From an uncultured Bacteroidales bacterium (GTDB taxonomy: Bacteria; Bacteroidota; Bacteroidia; Bacteroidales; Bacteroidaceae), in NCBI GenBank assembly GCA_902786925.1, contig CADAEK010000005.1, positions 1 to 64,000 of the forward strand: a DNA stretch of 64,000 nucleotides. Reading direction: 5' to 3'. Positions 59,502 through 64,000 of the stretch are shown here, one piece after another. The position numbers were made by a program, and so were the translations under genes. The notes under the pieces were generated by a model. That model did no database searches and had not been told where the DNA came from. It saw nothing but the letters and a program-made list of their open reading frames with translations. How positions within the stretch are numbered: position 1 is the stretch's first letter; each line of letters begins with the position of its first letter.

Positions 59502-60287
59502 TTAAAAATTCAAACTACATTGCAGGCCGTAAGAACTGCCATTCATCCCAGGGGAACGGAATGCGGGCAATCTATCGTGAATAACGGCAGGACGCACTTT
59601 CATGGACAAATCCTTGCTAATATCGAAACTTGACAGCTCGGCATCCACGTATGCATCGATAATAGACAATGCATACACACCTATCATGCAGAACATGCTC
59701 AAATCTCTGTAGCGGCGATAATAGTTCTTCTTGCGCCGAAAGAGTTCTTGCAAGCGGTTCTTATTGGCTTGGACATTATACTTCGCAGGAATGAAGTTCT
59801 CATAACTGTTAGTGTTCTCATCGCTGTCCATGATGTCTATGTATGCCTGAGAATAATCTCTATACATCGTGTTGTTCCAGTTCAATGCATAAATACACCC
59901 TAAGAATCCCCCATATACCAAAGGAAGTTTCCAGTATTTACGATTGTATATCTGTCCTCCTCCCGGGAAAATGATAGCAAACCACATCGCCTTTTTAGGG
60001 TCAGGAACAAAACGTTCTTGAACCTTTTTACCTAAGACATTCGCGATAGAATCTTCGGTAAAAGAGACACGTCTTATGAGAGTATCAGCCGGAACAAGCA
60101 CTGGCTTCACATCTTCAGCTGTAACATAGACATCTTCGCCCACAGGCAAATCTACCGTTGAAATGCTATCTGCGGCAGCATGGCTCAAGCTTTCGTCCGG
60201 ATACTCCTGAGCGGATATCCTTCCACAGAAGGAGAACATCCAAACCCAAAGACACATTATATAATATATGTGACGATTCAACCACAT
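59502..60287 (-). CDS. DUF5683 protein
   Basis: 261 residues, probably membrane-associated: N-terminal hydrophobic segment (HIYYIMCLWVWMFSFCGRIS) and a central AMWFAIIFPGGGQIYNRKYW, then KLPLVYGGFLGCIYALNWNN, which is the recognisable DUF5683 core. The C-terminus (GMNGSSYGLQCSLNF) looks like an outer-membrane-type ending. Role unknown; conserved location next to parB in Bacteroidetes. The parB stop is six bases upstream. Confidence 0.88.
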   Translation of the reverse strand: MWLNRHIYYIMCLWVWMFSFCGRISAQEYPDESLSHAAADSISTVDLPVGEDVYVTAEDVKPVLVPADTLIRRVSFTEDSIANVLGKKVQERFVPDPKKAMWFAIIFPGGGQIYNRKYWKLPLVYGGFLGCIYALNWNNTMYRDYSQAYIDIMDSDENTNSYENFIPAKYNVQANKNRLQELFRRKKNYYRRYRDLSMFCMIGVYALSIIDAYVDAELSSFDISKDLSMKVRPAVIHDRLPAFRSPGMNGSSYGLQCSLNF

Positions 60288-60293
60288 AAATCG

Positions 60294-61181
60294 TTATTGG
60301 AAAAGAGACAGAATTCTGCGCAAATCATCGGCATTCTTATAGGAGAAAGATACCTTACCTCCACCTTGAGCTGTACTAGAGAGCTTCACATCAACCCCCA
60401 TGCAAGAAGATAATTGAGTACGAATAGCCTCAAGTTCTTCCGTCATGGGAACACGTCCGAGACGGGAAGGAGCTGCAGGAACTCGCTTTTTATCATCACT
60501 CTCATTCATCTCCTTAATCAACTCTTCAACCTGACGAACAGAATAACCTTTATTCTGAATCTCATTAAACACCTTTATCTGAGCCTTTGGATCGTCCAAT
60601 GCCAACAATGAACGCGCATGCCCCGTATCAATCTGATGATTCTGAATTGCCACTTGCACCGGAGCTGGCAACTTCAATAAGCGCAGATAATTTGCAACAG
60701 TTGCACGCTTCTTGCCCACACGCTCACTCAATTTTTCCTGAGTCAAACCATAAGCGTCAATTAAGTGCTGATAGGCCAATGCGATTTCGATAGAATTAAG
60801 GTCCTGGCGCTGAATGTTCTCTATCAACGCCATTTCCATCACGTTTTCATCACTTGCCGTACGTATATAAGCAGGTATGGACACAAGACCAGCACGCTGA
60901 GATGCACGCCAACGACGTTCACCCGCAATAATCTGATATCGCCCGTTGTCCAATTCACGCAAAGTAATCGGCTGAATAATACCTATTTCTGAAATAGAAT
61001 CAGCCAATTCCTGCAATGCCTCTTCATCAAATTCATGACGAGGCTGATTCGGATTCCGCTCTATCAAGTTAATGTCTATCTCATTGATTGTTGAAGAACC
61101 CTCTGTACGCACGTCTTCCGTGGAGATAAGTGCATTCAGTCCTCGACCGAGAGGGGAACCAAACTTTTTTCTAACAGCCAT
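60294..61181 (-). CDS. parB: Chromosome partitioning protein ParB
   Basis: 295 residues. CTP/DNA-binding box: NPNQPRHEFDEEALQELADS, GERRWRASQRAGLVSIPAYI and ENIQRQDLNSIEIALAYQHL; helix-turn-helix LTQEKLSERVGKKRATVANY. It spreads from parS sites to load SMC and drive origin segregation with ParA. It has the full N-terminal, HTH and C-terminal dimerisation regions. The N-terminal MAVRKKFGSPLGRGLNALIS contains the ParA-stimulating motif. Confidence 0.97.
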   Translation of the reverse strand: MAVRKKFGSPLGRGLNALISTEDVRTEGSSTINEIDINLIERNPNQPRHEFDEEALQELADSISEIGIIQPITLRELDNGRYQIIAGERRWRASQRAGLVSIPAYIRTASDENVMEMALIENIQRQDLNSIEIALAYQHLIDAYGLTQEKLSERVGKKRATVANYLRLLKLPAPVQVAIQNHQIDTGHARSLLALDDPKAQIKVFNEIQNKGYSVRQVEELIKEMNESDDKKRVPAAPSRLGRVPMTEELEAIRTQLSSCMGVDVKLSSTAQGGGKVSFSYKNADDLRRILSLFQ

Positions 61182-61211
61182 ATATTCTTTTCGTTTGAAA
61201 ACGTTTCACAT

Positions 61212-61979
61212 TTATTTTCCTTCGCGCGCCATAATCTCCTTTGCTAAAGAGATATAATTCTTGGCTCCATTTGACATTGCATCATACAAGATACACGGAA
61301 TACCATGACTCGGCGCTTCCGACAACTTCACATTACGCTGAATCACCGTTTTGAACACCAGCTCCTGGAAGTGACGTTTCACCTCTTCGTAAATCTGATT
61401 AGCCAAACGAAGACGAGAGTCAAACATGGTCAGCAAAAATCCTTCAATCTCCAGATGAGGATTCAGCTTCGATTTAATAATCTTAATGGTATTGAGCAGT
61501 TTGCTGATGCCTTCCAATGCAAAATATTCACACTGCACAGGAATAATGATGGAATCAGCTGCTGTCAACGAATTAACCGTAATGATACCCAAGGAAGGAG
61601 AACAGTCTATAAAAATATAGTCGTATTCAGCACGTAATGGGGACAAAATCTTCTTTAGGACCATTTCCCGTTTATCTATATTGAGCATTTCAATCTCAGC
61701 ACCAACCAAATCAATATGGCTCGGAATGACATCCAGACCATCAATATCAGTTGAATATATTGCCTCATGAGGGTCTACTGCGCTAGTAATACAATCATAG
61801 ATAGAAGTATCCACCTGCTGAATATCTACACCCAAACCAGAAGATGCATTTGCCTGCGGATCGGCATCAACCACAAGAACTTTTTTATCGAAAGCAGCAA
61901 TACTTGCAGCAAGATTAATGGCTGTAGTAGTCTTACCAACGCCACCCTTCTGATTGGCCAGTGCAATAATCTTTCCCAT
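61212..61979 (-). CDS. parA: Chromosome partitioning ATPase ParA (Soj)
   Basis: 255 residues, chromosomal-type ParA. Deviant Walker [19 protein letters not shown], Walker A' [15 protein letters not shown], Walker [17 protein letters not shown]. Small size without the N-terminal DNA-binding domain marks it as the chromosomal Soj type. First gene of the operon, 30 bases upstream of parB. Confidence 0.97.
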   Translation of the reverse strand: MGKIIALANQKGGVGKTTTAINLAASIAAFDKKVLVVDADPQANASSGLGVDIQQVDTSIYDCITSAVDPHEAIYSTDIDGLDVIPSHIDLVGAEIEMLNIDKREMVLKKILSPLRAEYDYIFIDCSPSLGIITVNSLTAADSIIIPVQCEYFALEGISKLLNTIKIIKSKLNPHLEIEGFLLTMFDSRLRLANQIYEEVKRHFQELVFKTVIQRNVKLSEAPSHGIPCILYDAMSNGAKNYISLAKEIMAREGK

Positions 61980-62083
61980 ATCAAACTACAATTTATACGT
62001 TAATTCAATAAGGCATCAGGAACAGGTATAGATACATCGCAGCATTCCTTCATACCCTATCGTTCATCATTCAATTCTACATG

Positions 62084-62091
62084 CAAAGATA
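62084..62091 (-). promoter_or_regulatory. TAnnTTTG element upstream of parA
   Basis: CAAAGATA on the + strand (TATCTTTG on the minus strand). It lies 105 bases before the parA start. No exact TTTG at the expected spacing. Confidence 0.5.
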
Positions 62092-62100
62092 CAACTTTTA

Positions 62101-62131
62101 TGTGGAACAGAAGAATAAAATACGTGGAACA
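62101..62131 (-). promoter_or_regulatory. Two GTGGAACA half-sites resembling half of parS
   Basis: TGTGGAACA (62101-62109) and CGTGGAACA (62123-62131), direct repeats 22 bases apart, just upstream of the parA promoter element. The right half of the usual parS palindrome reads CGTGGAACA or CGTGAAACA; the left halves are missing here, so these may be ParB operator half-sites rather than a full parS. Confidence 0.4.
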
Positions 62132-62264
62132 TTATAGGCTTTTCACTTTTTTTGACTTCCCTTCGCACACACAATCCAACTTACATTACACCCGCAACAG
62201 TAAACACCATTAACCCTACATCATCATAACGGCTATGGGTGCACCATTGCATTCTTTTACATAT

Positions 62265-62425
62265 GGCTTACCCAGTCTTTTCATTACGGCTTGCCCGCTC
62301 ACTCAATTGTGGCTTGCCCGCTCACTCAATTGAGGCTTGCCCGCTCACTCAATTGAGGCTTGCTCGCTCACTCGATTGCGGCTTGCTCACTCACTCGATT
62401 GTGGCTTGCTCACTCACTCCATGGA
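62265..62425. repeat. 23-bp tandem array, seven units
   Basis: GGCTT recurs at 62265, 62288, 62311, 62334, 62357, 62380 and 62403, an exact 23-base period. Units 2-4 are nearly identical (GGCTTGCCCGCTCACTCA...); later units drift (CTCGCTCACTCG, CTCACTCACTC) and the first is degenerate. CAATTG is at the unit ends. Confidence 0.9.
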
Positions 62426-62752
62426 GTATTGTCACATCACACGCCAGAGCTCGTGGAATAACAGCAGCTTGTATAATGGCATCCATTCACGACTAACAGT
62501 CCACTACCAATCCACTTTCACTAAGCAATATCGACAAGAAGCGACGATTCAGATCGTGACATATAAGCTAAACGTAGCATTGGAGAGTGCCACCCTCTAA
62601 TAATAGAAGAACCGTAATTATCCTGCGAGCCAATAAGAAAAAAGACGGAATCATTATGCCTATATAAGTATTGAGCTGTTTAAGCACATTCACAGGAAGA
62701 CAATAGTGCTTGATGCGCGAGTTACAGTTACACCTTTGCCAATAGATAAAAA

Positions 62753-62785
62753 AAAGAGGAGAAAGATAAAATCCTTCTCCTCTTT
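62753..62785 (-). terminator. Intrinsic terminator after tRNA-Val
   Basis: AAAGAGGAGAA (62753-62763) with TTCTCCTCTTT (62775-62785), 11-base loop, long T run on the minus strand. Confidence 0.88.
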
Positions 62786-62786
62786 G

Positions 62787-62861
62787 TGGGCGCTGACGGA
62801 TTCGAACCGCCGACCCTCTGCTTGTAAGGCAGACGCTCTGAACCAGCTGAGCTAAGCGCCC
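62787..62861 (-). tRNA. tRNA-Val (anticodon TAC)
   Basis: Cloverleaf on the minus strand: acceptor GGGCGCT/AGCGCCC, D arm with AGCTGGTT, anticodon loop TTACAAG (TAC), T arm with GGTTCGAATCC. Eight bases from tRNA-Pro, so they share a transcript. Confidence 0.95.
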
Positions 62862-62868
62862 TTGTTAG

Positions 62869-62941
62869 TCGGGATGACACGACTCGAACGTGCGACCCCT
62901 TGGTCCCAAACCAAGTATACTACCAACTGTACTACATCCCG
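62869..62941 (-). tRNA. tRNA-Pro (anticodon TGG)
   Basis: Cloverleaf on the minus strand: acceptor CGGGATG/CATCCCG, anticodon stem CTTGG with loop TTTGGGA (TGG), T arm with GTTCGAGTC. First tRNA of the two-gene transcript. Confidence 0.95.
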
Positions 62942-62981
62942 ATTTTATGTGGTTTCTAAGCCTCTCCCCTGAAAAGCACTG

Positions 62982-63013
62982 CAAAGGTACGGCTTTTCTC
63001 AATACCCACCAAA
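62982..63013 (-). promoter_or_regulatory. Promoter of the tRNA-Pro/tRNA-Val transcript
   Basis: On the minus strand TTTG (complement of 63010-63013), 20 bases, TACCTTTG (complement of 62982-62989). Same -7 sequence as the tRNA-Gln promoter. Confidence 0.85.
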
Positions 63014-63052
63014 CAAATGAGCACTTTTTTATCAAGAAAATTAAAAAAAGAT

Positions 63053-63088
63053 GAAGGGGCGGCTTCATATAGATGAAACCACCCCTTC
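63053..63088 (-). terminator. Intrinsic terminator of the OmpA-family gene
   Basis: GAAGGGGCGGCTTCAT (63053-63068) with ATGAAACCACCCCTTC (63073-63088), two mismatches, tetraloop, and a minus-strand run of T (63043-63049). Confidence 0.88.
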
Positions 63089-63109
63089 AAAAGTATATTT
63101 ATTGTCGTT

Positions 63110-64000
63110 TTACTTCAGTGTGATGATTGCACGACGGTTAAGGTTGAATGGAGCAACATCATTTACACCACCAAGACCCTTAACTTCGATCTTCGCACGG
63201 TCAACACCAAGGTTAACGAGCTCATCAGCAACAGCCTGAGCACGAGCCTCAGAAAGTTTCTGGTTGTAAGCAGAAGAACCAGTCTTGCTATCAGCAGCAC
63301 CAGTTACGACTACAGTTGCGCCAGTATTCTTTGCAGCAGTAGCAACAGCTTCAAGGTTGATGAGATCCTTCTTAGAGTTAACCTTAGAAGAGTTGATGTT
63401 GAAGAATACAGAAGTAGCAGCAGAAGCTACATTGCTAGCAACTGGGCACTTGTGGTTAGCCCACTTAGCGAGCTCAGCACGAAGACGTGCGTTCTCGTCC
63501 TGCTCAGACTTCAACTGAGAACGGAGAGCAGCGAGCTTAGAGCAAGCCTCTGCAGAAAGAGCCTCATAGTCCTCAAGAGATACAGCCTTAGACCAGCCAG
63601 TCTTGCCAAGGTTGAAAGTAACACCGAGGTCTACACTTGCAAGGTTGTCAGCCTGGAATGCTGCGTTTTCCTTGTCATAATATGGCATGTAGTCTTGACC
63701 AGTGAAAGCATAAGTTACATCCAGATAAACACCTACACGCTTAGAAACCTTCCATGCAGATTCGAAGCCAAGGCCAAGAACTGGAGAATAAGTATCTCTT
63801 GCGAAATTACGGAGAACACCCATACGTGGGAAAGCAATCAAGTTCCAAACACGAGACTCATTAAAACCACAAACAAGGTTGCTGAGGTTGAACTCTGTGT
63901 CGAAGTAAACAGCAGCGAAACCACCCTTACATCCGTTAGGAGTTTCCCACACGTGATCTGCATTGCGGAAAGCGTGATGGAAAGCACCGTTCTCCCAGTT
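63110..64000 (-). CDS. OmpA-family major outer membrane protein, N-terminus outside the window
   Basis: The frame is open to the end of the window (296 residues visible). The visible N-terminal part is a beta-barrel-like half (WKVSKRVGVYLDVTYAFTGQ, ADNLASVDLGVTFNLGKTGW), followed by a helical stretch (LAALRSQLKSEQDENARLRA, about 135-165) and an OmpA-like peptidoglycan-binding domain (ATSVFFNINSSKVNSKKDLI, VTGAADSKTGSSAYNQKLSE, ARAQAVADELV, FNLNRRAIITLK). This is the abundant outer-membrane porin of Prevotella and Bacteroides. The N-terminal signal peptide lies beyond the window. Confidence 0.92.
   Translation of the reverse strand, partial: NWENGAFHHAFRNADHVWETPNGCKGGFAAVYFDTEFNLSNLVCGFNESRVWNLIAFPRMGVLRNFARDTYSPVLGLGFESAWKVSKRVGVYLDVTYAFTGQDYMPYYDKENAAFQADNLASVDLGVTFNLGKTGWSKAVSLEDYEALSAEACSKLAALRSQLKSEQDENARLRAELAKWANHKCPVASNVASAATSVFFNINSSKVNSKKDLINLEAVATAAKNTGATVVVTGAADSKTGSSAYNQKLSEARAQAVADELVNLGVDRAKIEVKGLGGVNDVAPFNLNRRAIITLK

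Larger units (their letters stand above)
61980..62752. other. Gene-free region upstream of parA
   Basis: 773 bases with the parA promoter element, two GTGGAACA half-sites (62101-62131) and a 23-bp tandem array (62265-62425). From 62426 to 62752 nothing recognisable. Confidence 0.7.

Noticed and set aside
62239-62496. 85-codon open frame upstream of parA
   Set aside because: It is the translation of the 23-bp tandem array, with repeated phrases and no protein-like character.

Overview
The window looks like a chromosomal segment of a Bacteroidales bacterium, most likely Prevotellaceae-like. Support: many intergenic regions carry the Bacteroidetes primary promoter signature (TTTG, about 19-20 bp, TAnnTTTG); there are PorE-like and PorQ-like type IX secretion proteins; a relic of a SusD/RagB C-terminus is present; and the gene sets parA-parB-DUF5683-mltD-relA/spoT and rsfS-ftsH-cdsA are typical of the group. 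No phage, plasmid, transposase, cas or rRNA genes are visible.

Layout. 1-2 kb: tail of an ExbB/ExbD energy-transduction operon. 2.5-13 kb: a secreted unknown protein, thyA, a DUF4878 lipoprotein, a major-paralogous-domain protein, folA with an RNA m5C methyltransferase, a Nudix protein, an unknown cytosolic protein and a PorE-like lipoprotein. 13.1-19.8 kb: one minus-strand operon for sulfur handling. 20-25 kb: cytidylate-kinase-like gene, SusD relic, topB, mlaF/mlaE. 25-31.5 kb: lptB, rsfS, ftsH, cdsA, a DUF349 protein. 31.6-38.8 kb: DUF1573 protein, meaB, porQ, cmk, ispH and a three-gene amino-sugar block (fdtA-like, GNAT, fdtB-like). 39-45.3 kb: tRNA-Gln, surE, lpxB, rsmA, a flippase-like protein, pepD, a MerR regulator. 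45.4-55.2 kb: a two-module reductase-terminated NRPS behind a STAS protein and a membrane PP2C phosphatase/kinase. 55.9-62 kb: parA-parB-DUF5683-mltD-relA/spoT. 62.8-64 kb: tRNA-Val, tRNA-Pro and a truncated OmpA-type porin.

The most notable system is the sulfur operon (19763 down to 13141): a MetY-like PLP enzyme, a DsrE-like protein, a TusA-like protein, a cyclic-nucleotide-domain (family 2B architecture) encapsulin shell, a SufS-type cysteine desulfurase with a long low-complexity N-terminal extension expected to direct packaging, a ThiS/MoaD-like sulfur carrier whose di-glycine is masked by extra residues, an E1-like activating enzyme and a JAMM metalloprotease. The carrier, protease, E1 and MetY set matches the logic of thiocarboxylate-dependent homocysteine synthesis known from Wolinella (HcyS/HcyD/HcyF/MetY). 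Here it is physically joined to an encapsulated desulfurase, which suggests a compartment that mobilises or stores cysteine sulfur and feeds a protein-bound sulfur donor.

A second system is the NRPS operon, in which a partner-switching module precedes a C-A-T-C-A-T-R megasynthase predicted to release a dipeptide aldehyde or derivative. A third theme is intergenic structure: two arrays of 15-bp palindromes with a strict 24-bp period, one array of 16-bp units with a 23-bp period, a 23-bp tandem array upstream of parA, a 17-bp tandem array, and heptanucleotide tracts at three loci.
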